DNA from: Lineus longissimus
Lineage: Eukaryota; Nemertea; Pilidiophora; Heteronemertea; Lineidae
Assembly (NCBI RefSeq): GCF_910592395.1
Contig: NC_088311.1
Coordinates: 11,782,501 to 11,846,500, forward strand
DNA length: 64,000 bases
Reading direction: 5' to 3'
Shown here one piece after another: positions 41,852 through 52,821 of this stretch; within the stretch, counting starts at the first letter, position 1; each line of letters opens with the position of its first letter. A program made the position numbers and the translations under genes. The notes beneath the pieces are model-generated. The model ran no database searches. It was not told the origin of the DNA and saw nothing but the letters and a program-made list of their open reading frames with translations.

Positions 41852-42723
41852 TAACTGTCAAATACTTCTATGTGGGTTTGGTTCTGATATGTTTTGTTGA
41901 TAAAGGTAAACTGGTACAAGTGTAAGTTATCTTACACATATTGATTAGACCGCTCTCTATCATGCGATATATCGGCTGTCCCAAAAAAGTGAACCGCATT
42001 TTTACAAGTATTTCTCAGCGATAGATTGACCGAATTGAAAATTGTCAATTATCAACAAGTCTGCAAAATATCTAAGAGACCGGTTGCAAATTATACGAGT
42101 ATTGTCAAATTAAAAACAGCATGTCAAAATGGCAATATCAGAGGTACGCAATGTGACCTTCGTCATGTTCATACCAACACTGGGCATCTGTCAATCAGTG
42201 TCAGTCTAAAATTAGCCTGTCAGGGTGTCAAGTTTATTGAAGGGCTTCATCTGCAGACCTGTTGGTGATACCCTAAGGTTACTCTGCAAAAAACTTGTCA
42301 ATGCGGATTTGAGCTTTCAGGCCGTAGAAAATCATCTCGTGCGATCTGGATACTCGGATCAGCCACTCGTGCAGTTACCAATCAGCCTCACCATTATTTG
42401 TCGATATATCTCAAAATGCAATGTTTTTAAATATAAAAGTCGCTCAGCTCCCGGACTAATACCTTTGATATCATTATGCCCAAATTTGTCCACACAAACA
42501 ATCGGATCACTGTCTACAGCACATAAAACTATATGTTTTAAAGGGTACAATTAGCCAGCAAGAAGAAGACACAACAGGTTCGATCGTGTGGTAGACTTTA
42601 TCAAAGAACAAGACATGAACCACACCCAACAATATTTTTTGCGTAACTAACCAAACCAATGCATGGTTTAAAAAAACCACGCGTTTCAAACTTCTGAACA
42701 ATCGGACCAGTACAGTCGCATGT
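41852..42723. other. Non-coding; right flank of pogo element
   Basis: 41850-41910 continues the repeat seen at 24.6 kb. At 41970 the word GGCTGTCCCAAAAAAGTGAA resembles a mariner-MITE end, with no partner found. No gene. Confidence 0.4.
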
Positions 42724-42955
42724 TAGACTTTACATGCCATGGGAGTTCCGTGTGTCCAGCCTCCCGTAGATATAAGCGTCCCTGAAATCTCGCTTGGTTG
42801 GGAAATGCCTTGCACAATCAAGCGTCGTTTGCATTGTTCCAAGGCTCCTCAAGTATTTGCTGAAAGAGTCCTCATCGAATTTCCTGTTGGACAGGAGGCG
42901 TTCATCTTTGCGAAATCCCCTGACATAAAAGATCCGGGTTCGAATATCTTTTTTC
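42724..42955. repeat. Paralogous block, copy B part 1
   Basis: Matches 3063-3293 and here is contiguous with the jelly-roll region. A 150-codon minus-strand frame (43182-42730) runs through it, but the splice prediction places a stop before it, so I treat it as downstream sequence. Confidence 0.7.
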
Positions 42956-43577
42956 AACGATAATAGATTCCTCCTGACAACAAATACCAACATTTCATTC
43001 TGGAAAGTAGAAGTGTCGTGAATGATAGCACATCGTCCTAAAGCCAGTTTGTGGTTTGGCGGAGACATTCTATTTTTATATTGGTTACTGAGAATATAAT
43101 CTGATTTGACCAGCTGGCATGATTGATATTGTGCATCGCAGCATTTCCGCGCCTTCTTATAATAATTTTCCAAGATATTCATGATTGTAATTTTGGCGAA
43201 TTATGAATATCTTCCCATTTTCTTTGTTTCAAAAATTATTTCGCAGTTTGCTTTTTCTAGTAGATCATATTTATCAGGCATATATTAATCTATGGTTGTT
43301 TTTATGGATTTTCTCTATGGTCTGTGGTGGAACTCACTTTCATCCTACATAAGAAGGCTTTGTGACAGACAGTGGATAAACATAAATGTACGCTGAGGTT
43401 TTTCACAGGCATAATACCCGTTAGGGGTGTTTTCATGCCTCCAAGAAACCTCCATTATGGAGATGCGTTGTGCAGCCCTGAAGGTTTCTCAAAAGCTCAG
43501 AAACCCTTATTTTTTGCTCGTTGACCTACATCATGTTACGTTTTGACACGTCACATTAGTAAAAGAGCTTGATTTAC

Positions 43578-44155
43578 CTTCCCTGTACATGCGTTTCACC
43601 TGGATTGCATTCAGAATATACGGATAGATTAGAAAAGACGACATCTCTCCGATAAAATGACTTTTTAGATTGGAGTTGTATTTTACGAAACCCCCAATGG
43701 TTGTCATATAATATCCCGGACACGACCAACGTTTGTGTGGCTCCTTTTCAACATTTTTCCTCACCCCGTTGTTAAATAATATTTGTCTATCACTTTTTCG
43801 GTCAACAGCCACGACAATGAAATTCCATTCCTTTGGTCGAATTGAAAACATGGGCGTTTTGAACCCTCTTAAATCAACATTGCGCCTTTTATCCAAAGAA
43901 TATTTCATGACGATTTGATGACGACGTGTAATCAATAAAACGACGTTAAAATCTTCCTGGTGCGTGTAAAATATCACCTTGAAAGAATCAGGTTCTAATG
44001 TTTGCGGCCGCACATAAACAGCAATCGTAAATGCTGCATACTTTGAGAGATCAATGGAGAGTAACCGTACTGCGTGTCGCCGGCAGTAGAACCATAACAC
44101 GGGACTTAGATAAGGAGTCCACTGCACGAATTTTACACGGTCCTTTTTGATAATT
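43578..44155 (-). CDS. Jelly-roll (LamG/pentraxin-like) exon, copy B
   Basis: Paralogue of 7289-7860. A 578-bp exon between an acceptor (TCAAG at 44156-44160) and donor GTAAAT (43572-43577). Open throughout (about 192 codons). Shared blocks: RLLSIDLSKYA, YVRPQTL, FYTHQ, SIRPKEW, FIVVAVD, FIGEMSSFLIYPYILNAIQV, MYREG. The mix of strict identity in predicted strands and change in loops looks like protein-level constraint. The next acceptor (TTTCCAG, exon from 42999) gives an immediate stop, as in copy A. Likely a secreted lectin-like or cell-surface protein. Other exons were not identified with confidence. Confidence 0.55.
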
Positions 44156-44261
44156 CTTGAGTGTACGTAGTGAAAAATGACAGACATGGGTTAAAATGAC
44201 GGCCTTTGTGCAAACAATGCAACCAACGTAACGGTCCCTAGGTGTATTTTCCTATTTACAA

Positions 44262-44560
44262 TGCACAGCTTGGTCATCCTGGGGTCGTGGTTACATGGGG
44301 AGTAATCATTGCAAAAGTAGGCCAAACGGAAGCTGGTGTCAATCCGGCACACACTTGCCTTCACAGCGAAGTCCAGCATACATAGATTTCATAAAATATT
44401 GACTGGCAGCCGAAACGAAAGTATGCAAATGATGGCTATACACTTTTTAGTTACATGTGATTCACTGGCAGTCAAAGGGACTATTATCTTGTCACATTAG
44501 GGTAGTTTAGAATATGAATTTGGCTTAGTTCATGGGGAAGGATACCTGGCGCCAGCATCT
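44262..44560 (-). repeat. Inverted duplication, arm 1 (Cys-containing exon-like)
   Basis: About 300 bp reverse complementary to about 46450-46815, with indels. The minus-strand frame reads FRLAYFCNDYSPCNHDP here; the other arm has changed in frame. Perhaps a duplicated exon of the jelly-roll gene. Confidence 0.5.
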
Positions 44561-44818
44561 AACTGAACATGCATGTATATTTGCCAATGACCAATGACCA
44601 AAGCACTTCACCATCCAAAATACCGAGGTCATCTCTGGCCGTGTTATAGCCCCAAGTTAATTTTTAGGAACAAAAACTAGCTTGATTCCTGCTTGCGGGG
44701 TCAAAAATAAATAATGGCCGCTCCCACGTTTCGTTGGTTGCGTTGCGCAAAGTCTAGTGAGCCTAAAATGACAACTGTTTTTTTTAATTATGAGGTGATC
44801 CGATTGGTGATGACTTAA

Positions 44819-45470
44819 ATGTTCACTTTCCCTTACAATCGTCGATGCATTGGAATGGCTCGCAAGCAACTGACGACTGATGCTACAAAGACACTGATCC
44901 AATATCTAGTGATTTCTAGGCTTGACTATTGCAACAACAGATCACTAGCTGCTGCAAGTGAAGCATCTTTAGGGAAGCTACAGTTGTTGCAAAATAGGGC
45001 GACAAGGATCGTTACTCGGGCTAAATCAAGGGATCACATTACACCGGTGTTACTAAGGTTGTATTGGTTGCCAGGGCGTGAGCGAATTAAATTCAATGTT
45101 TTCCTGATGGTATACAAAGCGCTAAATGGGTTTGCCCCCCCCCCTGGTGTATATCTGATCTAGTTACGCTGTATTCCCAAACTAGGTCGCTGCGTTCAGA
45201 ATCTGCATACGAGTTGTCAGTTCAAATGTTCAGACTGGAGACGTTCGGGGGAAGGGCATTCGTGTCATTAGCCCCGAGGGTGGAATACTCTATCGATAGA
45301 CATAAGAACTGCCAACTGCAATACCATCTACAGTTTTAGGACGTTGCTCAAGACATTCCTCTTCAAACGGTACTTTAACATGTGACAACTTTGCGAGTAA
45401 CATTTTTCTGACTTGTGAGCGCCTTTGAACATTGCTTCAGTGAATAAGGGCGCTATATTAAGTGGTATTT
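44819..45470 (+). pseudogene. CR1/L2-like LINE tail (RT C-terminus)
   Basis: Plus-strand frame with LTTDATKTLIQYLVISRLDYCNN, LQLLQNRATRIVTR, DHITPVLLRLYWLPGRERIKF and VYKALNG, the very conserved C-terminus of CR1/L2-type reverse transcriptases. It is 5'-truncated, with a C-run and stop at 45161-45163 and further frameshifts in the last 70 codons (about 45165-45385). No active domain remains. Confidence 0.85.
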
Positions 45471-46449
45471 TTTATTATGTTTTTTGTGCGATCAAAAAAC
45501 CATTAAAATTGAGATCGACTTTATCACAGAACACCGGCTTTATGGTGCACATAACATATAATACGAATCATTATAGTCCATTCTGAGCGAAACACTACGG
45601 AATTGGTATAAACAAGAGGAAATAACGTATGTTGGAAGACGTTCTTTGGAGATAGATAGCAACGTTGTCTTCAGAAAAACACCAATATTATTGTATAATA
45701 TCTTCCCCAATAGAAATCCAATCTGTGCTAAACTTATTTCTTTTATAACTATCTAACTCCCTCTTAACAATTCGTGTGGTGTTTCGTTTTGCACTGAGTT
45801 TTTAAGATCGATACGTCACCACTTGGTTACCTCTGGTCCTTGCATCAACTTAAGTCTGGCGAGATTCATAAGGACCTCCAGTACATTATACAGGCTTGGA
45901 CATCAGTGCTAGTCGCGCCTTGGTCCGTTGCAAACTGTTCATTCCCCGTTCAAAGGACAGAGGCGAGACTGCACTTGACGTCCATCACACTGGATACTTA
46001 CTCTCCTGAAATTCATATACTAAACAAGGGTAAGACCTTTTGCACATTTTACGACCATTACGCTAAAAATGTGTTTTCGAACATATGTTATAACTCCAAC
46101 ACGGCCTTTTGCATCGGCCCGTTCTAAAGCTTAACATAATTTCAAATTTACAACCATCAGGTTCTGCTTTGGTGTTTAAGAGGAATACTGTAACGTAGTT
46201 TTAGAAAACGCATTTATTTATTTATTTGCCGTGACGTATGGTTGCAACCGAAATCGTACGACCGAGATATAGAAAACCTTAATGAAAACAACACACGGCG
46301 GCACTCTTCGAATCTCGAAGAAATAAAATCTAAAAACACGGTGGTTAAAGGTATTGGTTTACCTTTGTAACACACCAGAAACAAGGCTCCCCCATTACAC
46401 TGCTCTGTGGTAAAATCGGATAAAAGTGACCTCACTGGCAAATATATGC
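45471..46449. other. Non-coding; dispersed repeat copy at left
   Basis: 45480-45620 matches 25210-25390. A 95-codon frame at 45840-46127 has a GTAAGA donor inside it (about 46030) but no recognisable domain; too weak to call. Confidence 0.4.
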
Positions 46450-46815
46450 TCCGTTAGATGCTGGCACCACCTATTAATCCCCACGAACCATCCTAAATTC
46501 ATATTTCAAACTACCCCAATGTTACAAGATAATTTTGACCATGAATTAAGACAAATTAATATTCCAAACTACCCTATTATGACGAAATAAAAGTCCCTTT
46601 AACTGCCAGTGAATCACCTGTAAGTAAAACTAATATTGCCATCATTTGCATACTTTCGTTTCGGCTGCCAGTCAATATTTCATAAAACCCCTATGTGTGC
46701 TGGAGTTCTGTGTGATATCGATGGCTTGTGTGCTAAAGTCATGTTTGCTAGCTTGACTCGAGCTTGCGTTTGGCCTACTTTTGCAATGATTACTCCCCAT
46801 GTAACCACGATCCAA
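46450..46815 (+). repeat. Inverted duplication, arm 2
   Basis: Reverse complement of 44262-44560; shares CATACTTTCGTTTCGGCTGC and GTTTGGCCTACTTTTGCAAT. Confidence 0.6.
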
Positions 46816-46958
46816 TATGATGAACCACACAGCGCTATCAGACGACAATAATAGATATGAAAACTCCGATCGATTCAACGGCGAATATTTCCTGTTATAT
46901 GGCACTCGACGTGGCTTTCCTGGTAGATATTTCGAGATGATATAACTTTAGGCCGGGT

Positions 46959-47482
46959 CTATTTGGCAAGCGACTCGCCGAACAGGCATCTTTTTTTGCC
47001 CTGCTTGGAGAGCCGCTTGCCAAACAGCACTAAAAATCAACTCTGTTCGGCAAGCCGTGCTTGCCAAACAGGGCAAAAATACTACCCTCTTTGGCGAGCC
47101 GGAGAGGTTACAACATGTTGGCCAATCAGAGAGCAGTGACGTCACATTCGAATTTATATGCGCATATTTAACAATGGCCGACTTCCCGCTCTCGATTCAA
47201 TTTCTGTTACTAAACTCGGGTTTTGGTCAATAATCCATGAAGAAGCATGTACATGTACATGACGGTATGGATTTACAAAAAAAGTCATCAACGTGATTTA
47301 ACTGATAAGCATGTTAAATGCATTAGTGTGCATTTCTAAATGCGTTTCACTGTAACTCCAGTGTTGCTGACCGTGTTGCCACGAATGATAATGAGCTCCT
47401 GGATGGTTGAATATGCATGAGTTCGGCTCTCCATCTAGGGCAGAAAAAAGGCGCTGTTTGGTAAGCCGGGCTTGCCAAATAG
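46959..47482. mobile_element. MITE, about 524 bp, CTATTTGGCAAGC ends
   Basis: Imperfect inverted ends of about 45 bp, CTATTTGGCAAGC...GCTTGCCAAATAG, plus internal palindromes of the same word (about 47040-47075). No target duplication recognised. No coding frame. A partial copy lies at 7880-8000. Confidence 0.65.
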
Positions 47483-47561
47483 TCACTTCCATAACTTTAA
47501 CACATCTGTTAATAGGTTTGTATCGGTGTAGCTGTCCTGAATGAATAGAGTAATAATTAGA

Positions 47562-47828
47562 GCGATAATTATTTCGGGCACGGCGGAAATAATTATCGCC
47601 ACGCGGCGGAAATAATTTCGGGCACGGCGGAAAAAATTTCGGGCACGGCGGAAATAATTATCGCCGCGGCGGTAATAATTATCGCCACGCGGCGGAAATA
47701 ATTTCGGGCACAGTGGAAATAATTATCGCCGCGGCGGTAATAATTATCGCCACGCGGCGGAAATAATTTCGGGCACGGTGGAAATAATTATCGCCGCGGC
47801 GGTAATAATTATCGCCACGCGGCGGAAA
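47562..47828. repeat. 65-bp GC-rich minisatellite
   Basis: Repeats of GGCGGTAATAATTATCGCC, ACGCGGCGGAAATAATT and TCGGGCACGG; the last about 170 bp have a regular 65-bp period. Each unit contains the near-palindrome GGCGRTAATTATYRCC, so it can fold. Confidence 0.85.
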
Positions 47829-47948
47829 TTAAAAAAACCCACTTTATTTAAGAAAAATAATGTTAATTAAAAAAAAGAAATATTCCGGAAAAAATAATGA
47901 TGGCACTTTCCAGCCACCGTAGAAAACAGTGTTTTTGTAGTCTTATAT

Positions 47949-48245
47949 CTATACTATAATGCGCGTTGTGGCCGCTAAATAGGAGGCGATTTTTGTTTCA
48001 AAATTGGGCCTCGGAAATGCGTCGAATTCTTGCAACTTTTGGCTTCGTAGGTGTGGATCATAAGTAAGAGTGTCACTGAGGGTGTCATACGTCGAATATC
48101 TTGGTGGTTTTGGAATAAATAACAACTTTTCAGAGAGCACGTCGACTGGAGAGCTCCGCTCATTCTCAAAAGCATACACAAACTTCTCGCATATTCTCCC
48201 TGCCACATCAATATTAACTTCCAGCACGTATGTAGTGCTATACAA
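47949..48245 (-). CDS. Exon-like frame, copy 2
   Basis: 98-codon minus-strand frame starting ATG at 48245 (MYSTTYVLEVNIDVAGRI) and ending ATTRIIV-stop. The last about 65 codons match copy 1 (15221-15427); synonymous and conservative changes outnumber disruptive ones, so it may be or have been coding. No family recognised. The shared part begins at a CTCTCCAG that could be a splice acceptor, in which case the N-terminal part here is intronic. Confidence 0.3.
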   Translation of the reverse strand: MYSTTYVLEVNIDVAGRICEKFVYAFENERSSPVDVLSEKLLFIPKPPRYSTYDTLSDTLTYDPHLRSQKLQEFDAFPRPNFETKIASYLAATTRIIV

Positions 48246-48249
48246 CCTG

Positions 48250-51131
48250 GTCCATGGTGCAGGGTATTAGCAGAGAGATTAATGATTAGCCTATTCTATT
48301 TTAGTTCTATTCGAGAAACACTGACCGGAGTGATAAGGCAAATTCTGCAGGGGGGCCTACCGGAACATGCAGTCAGGGTATCAATAAACAGTTGTGCCAG
48401 GATGGACAAAATATGTACAGTGGCCAGCGCTTGCTCTTTGATTTATTCTTTACTGATTGATGTTGTCAGTTTGAATTGCGTTCTGCATCTCTCCATGCGC
48501 CTGGCTTTGGTCCGACAGTGGCATTGGGTACGGGAGTGGGTAGGTGATATGCCTAATATGTGGGGCCCTTATTTGGAACAGGACCTGCTGTCACTGGTCT
48601 CAATGCATTGCGCAAAATAGCGTACGCCAATCAGTCTATTGGGGGTTGCATGTTGATAGCAGCAATAAGTCCCTAAATGCAGTTCATTTCGTGTTTAACC
48701 TTTAATAAAACTTCAGTAACGTTAGAAATTTAATGTAGTTCAATCATCGTGCCCATTTAACTAATGTATATTACATTTCAACTTTGCCCGCTCCATGGGT
48801 ATATGCTAGTATGCCTAATGCAAGGTACAAATTGGGCTAATTTCAACCATATCTACATAAGTTGAGCAGATTATTGCATGTGCTGTGCTGTGTAGCATGT
48901 ACACCCGAATAGGCAGATTTGATCACACGCACTTGGCTTATAGTGTTCTATAAAGTAACTTGCAATGCAATATATGACGGCAAACTGTCCGCTATGGTTA
49001 CTTTAATGCACTGCCACGACTGTCCTCTATGGTCATGACAGTGACACAGGTAACCATAGCGGACAGTCTGCCTTCTTTACTGCATTTTACGGTAAGACAC
49101 TTTATACAGCAATTTGAGTCAATTGCTTGTTATCATATTTTCTATTCTCGTGTATATGCTACACAACACAGCATCCTTCACAACTTAGGCAGATATGGGA
49201 GAAATCAGTGCATTTCGTACCCTGAATCAGGCAGAGTTCTACAAAAATATTGCTTTTCTCCTTATCAATATAAACCTACCAACGTCTGTTTTGGATCACA
49301 ATGTGATCCTTATTTTTGCCTCTAAATTTGTGTTTTCCGTCGATTTTCTCCTTGAAACTTATCATTACAGGTCTTATTATTTTTTATGGCCTAGTTTGAT
49401 GTGTATGCAGTTTTGTCTCTCATCAGATTTATTTCGTATAAATTGCTGGTATTTTGAGAAAAGGTGATTTGTGGTCATTTGTCCGTTTATTTTGTGGATT
49501 TTCGGTGATATCCATTTACTCAATAACTGCTTTTAAAATCAAATAAAATGTTTTTAATGTATTTGATATGAATTGATATTACTTTTTGTCCAATGGGATT
49601 GTCGTTGGACGTTGACTGTTGAACAGTTATGCGGGAATGACGAAAATATGTCCACATTGTTTAGAGTATATTCACTTCATGAATTAGAACCTTCCCTACC
49701 TGTCAATTGGCTATTGGCAATGTGCCAATAGTACATCAAATATCGAAGTTGGCTAAGCTGCAGGTCAGAGTCGAGACATGATTCAGGGGACTTCAGGTAA
49801 TTTCACTATACCCTACAACAATGAGATAGTCGTGATTTGGAACACCGAACAGCTCATGAGTCATGTGGGACTAGAAAATATGGAGCGGCTCCTGTGCTTA
49901 GAGTTAATCGGGCAAGCCTTTTCACTTTTCCCTAAAAGTGCTGCCACCTGTAACGTGGCGATTCCTCCTCAGTAATAGGATACGTGTACCGGTACTAGCA
50001 CTATGCATCGTGAGAAAAGCAGGTGGTGTTACTGCCACTCCTTGATTTCCCCAGGATGCTAGGGATGCGGAACACCTTCTGAGGTACTCGACATAATTTT
50101 TCACATCATAAACTACACCATAAAGTACATTTTCTAACAACTTCATGACATGATATTTCGGTTTAAGAAGGGAGTAGTTGCTCTGCGCTCTGTTTTCCTT
50201 TTGTCCTCACCTGAGCTGTGGTTCTCGATATTATGAAAGTTTCAGTGGCCTGTGGTCTAAACAATCCCATTGTGAACCTGATGCTGATAGGCTTGTATAT
50301 AATTAAGTTATCATCTAGAAATATCTACCAGCAAATCCACGTCAATTACCATAAAATAGGAATCATTCGCTGTTGAATCTGCAGGAGATTTCAAATTTGG
50401 TTTGTCGTCTGCTAGCGCTGTTGTAACCATAGTGGACAGTGCCTTGCTGACACTGTCCGAATCCCCGCACTGAATATGGCACGTGGAGGTAAATACCGAC
50501 GGTAAAGTGCAGGCCACTTTTTATGCCGGGTAATTAGGTTTAGTTTTGCCGAGGGTTGGAAAAAATGTTGTGTATGATAGAAAGTTTAAAGCAGTAGGGT
50601 GCGGAAAAGCCGTTTGTACTTGTTAGAACAGACCAGCCTGTTTTTTTATGAGACTGTACGTGGCCGCGTCGAATATCGCAGCTTAACTCTGTGTTCCGAG
50701 TCGGTGATCATGAATGTTGCCAAAGGTTAAGGCGTGGAGAGTGGGAATCCCGTTAGGCTGAAGAAGGTTCTTGGTTACCTAGTCAGATAGGACTGACAGA
50801 TTGGATATAACCCTCAACGTTGGGAAATATTTGGAAGAGGAGGAAACTGTGATTTCAGGTGATGGCTTTGAAGCGTTACATGAAAGTTCCACGATCCCTT
50901 GAAATTAGTCTGAAGGTAGGATGATTTATTGAGGCCGACAAAACAGGGAGTTGTTGGTAGGCAGGCCACTTTGACTGAGGGGGCAATTTATCAAAGACTT
51001 ATCGGGTCTCTGTGTTCTGCTATACTTGTGAAGAGGACAGCTATGAGAACGGGGAGCGGGAACTTTCTTTTTGTAACGGGGACAAACGTTTGCCTTTTTT
51101 GCCAGAGTATGTTTCTGATTTAGAGTTGGGT
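48250..51131. other. Non-coding stretch
   Basis: No gene supported; several frames of 60-110 codons without domains. The only structure found is the hairpin at 48984-49067 and a related word near 50420. Confidence 0.45.
48984..49067. repeat. Inverted repeat, 18-bp arms, 48-base spacer
   Basis: Perfect arms ACTGTCCGCTATGGTTAC at 48984-49001 and 49050-49067; a degenerate inner copy (ACTGTCCTCTATGGTCA) lies between them. Confidence 0.8.
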
Positions 51132-51139
51132 AGTCTCAT

Positions 51140-52139
51140 GGTTTATGCCTGTTTCGCCTATTCCTGTTTCGCCTATTCCTGTTTCGCCTACAAAATTCCT
51201 GTTTCGCCTATTCCTGATTTGCCTATTCCTGTTCCGCCTATTCCTGTTCCGCCTATTCCTTTTTCGCCTATTTCCTGTTTGACCTATTTCCTGTTTGGCC
51301 TATTTCCTGTTTCGCCTATTCCTGTTTCGCCTACTTTCCAGTACCCCTACAATAAATCGACTCTCCCACGGGGAACCTTAGGGATGCATGTCTATTTTAT
51401 GGGGAAAATGTGAGGGGACAATTGGATGATGTTAACGATGTGATGACAATTTGACTAATCAAATGCCATCAACTTTGTTGACAAACCATGCCATGACCGT
51501 TTTGAAAGAGTCACCTTGAAAGCGGGGACAGTCCGGGACTTATTTGACCATAGGACCATAGGACCATACTGACACACAGTAAAAACTAACAGATTAAGTA
51601 GAGTAAAGCAGTCGTTTATTTTATGAAAACTGAATTCATGAGTTTTTGATAAAAATACATAATATTGTACATTCTCATAATTATGATCAAAATCAGCTGT
51701 AAAACCCATGTCATAATATACATGTAGGTACAGCACATATAAAGTCAAACAAGGTGGAAAATACATATCATGATATTATGTCAGACAAGGTAACTGATGG
51801 CATCAACGTAACTCATTATGTCCCTCTCTCCATTGACGTATTGTTCTTTGAGGCGTAACATGCGTTCGTCAATGCGTACATATGTGGCTCTCCTCGGGTT
51901 TGGTCGGTCAGTAAGGGACGGTTCATATTCCTACGTCTGTGGGGAGGTTAGCAATACATTTGAATAGGCGAAACAGGAATAGGCTAAACAGGAATTAGGC
52001 GAAACAGGAATAGGCGAAACAGGAATTAGGCGAAACAGGAATAGGCGAAACAGGAATTAGGCGAAACAGGAATTAGGCGAAACAGGAATAGGCGAAACAG
52101 GAATAGGCGGAACAGGAATAGGCGAAACAGGAATACACC
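51140..52139. mobile_element. Foldback (TU-like) element 1
   Basis: Exactly 1,000 bp, flanked by a perfect 8-bp duplication AGTCTCAT (51132-51139, 52140-52147). Each arm is an array of 15-16-bp units: CCTGTTTCGCCTATT on the left (51148-51335) and the complement on the right (about 51964-52132). About 620 bp of unique sequence lie between. Long inverted ends made of 15-bp tandem repeats plus 8-bp duplications are the known features of foldback/TU elements of sea urchins. No transposase frame; translations of the array are artefacts. Confidence 0.88.
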
Positions 52140-52147
52140 AGTCTCAT

Positions 52148-52818
52148 ACAGGAACAAGTGAAATCTGGCGATTATTGGCGCCCGGGTACGGTGGGATTGT
52201 GGTCGTTAGAGACCAGTAATTTGTCCCATCTCTTGATATCGACAGAGTGTGCACATGATGGTATTCCGCTAAGGATACTTTAATGTTATCCTAAGCGACA
52301 TGACGTCATGGGCACTCGGTCGTTTAACTACATTGTATTCTCATTCAGTTGAGGGAGTATTGTTGGAGCTAGGGGGAGAAAGAGGCGCGGGACATAGTCT
52401 TAGCATCCCTGTATAAACCCGAAGCTTACTCTGTGTTATTAGTGTTCTTTGAAAAATAAAAAAAACTACTTGCCCCCCCCCCCCCACCACCACCACTTCA
52501 CTAGTTGTAGTTGGCTATGACATTCTGTGTACGCATACAAATCAAACTACGCATCTTAATACTATAGCAGTATGTAATTCGCACATTCCTGGTTGTGCAG
52601 GAAGAAGAATTTGATGATGTACATTGTACTGTACTGAAATAAAGTTTTGATAGTTTCATGCTTATATCTTAATTACCTTGTCACACGTATGAGATTTTTC
52701 GTCAATGTCCAATTATAAAATATAGGCATGCAATCATAAAAATAACTTTTCACCACTGTGTTTGTTATCTTGCGCCCTATTATTTTTCTCTAAGTTAAAA
52801 AGTGTTACAGGTGACCTT
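52148..52818. other. Non-coding stretch
   Basis: No gene. 52234-52288 is a direct partial duplicate of 53903-53955 (GAGTGTGCACATRATGG). A C-run lies at about 52472. Confidence 0.5.
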
Positions 52819-52821
52819 TAA

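Noticed and set aside
42730-43182. 150-codon minus-strand frame as the last exon of the jelly-roll gene
   Set aside because: The predicted splice phase puts a stop codon right after the junction in both paralogues, and the frame is broken in copy A.
45840-46127. 95-codon frame with an internal GTAAGA donor
   Set aside because: No recognisable domain and no paralogue; chance cannot be excluded.
51148-52132. CRISPR-like arrays
   Set aside because: Units are contiguous without spacers, are inverted to each other and sit in a eukaryotic foldback element.
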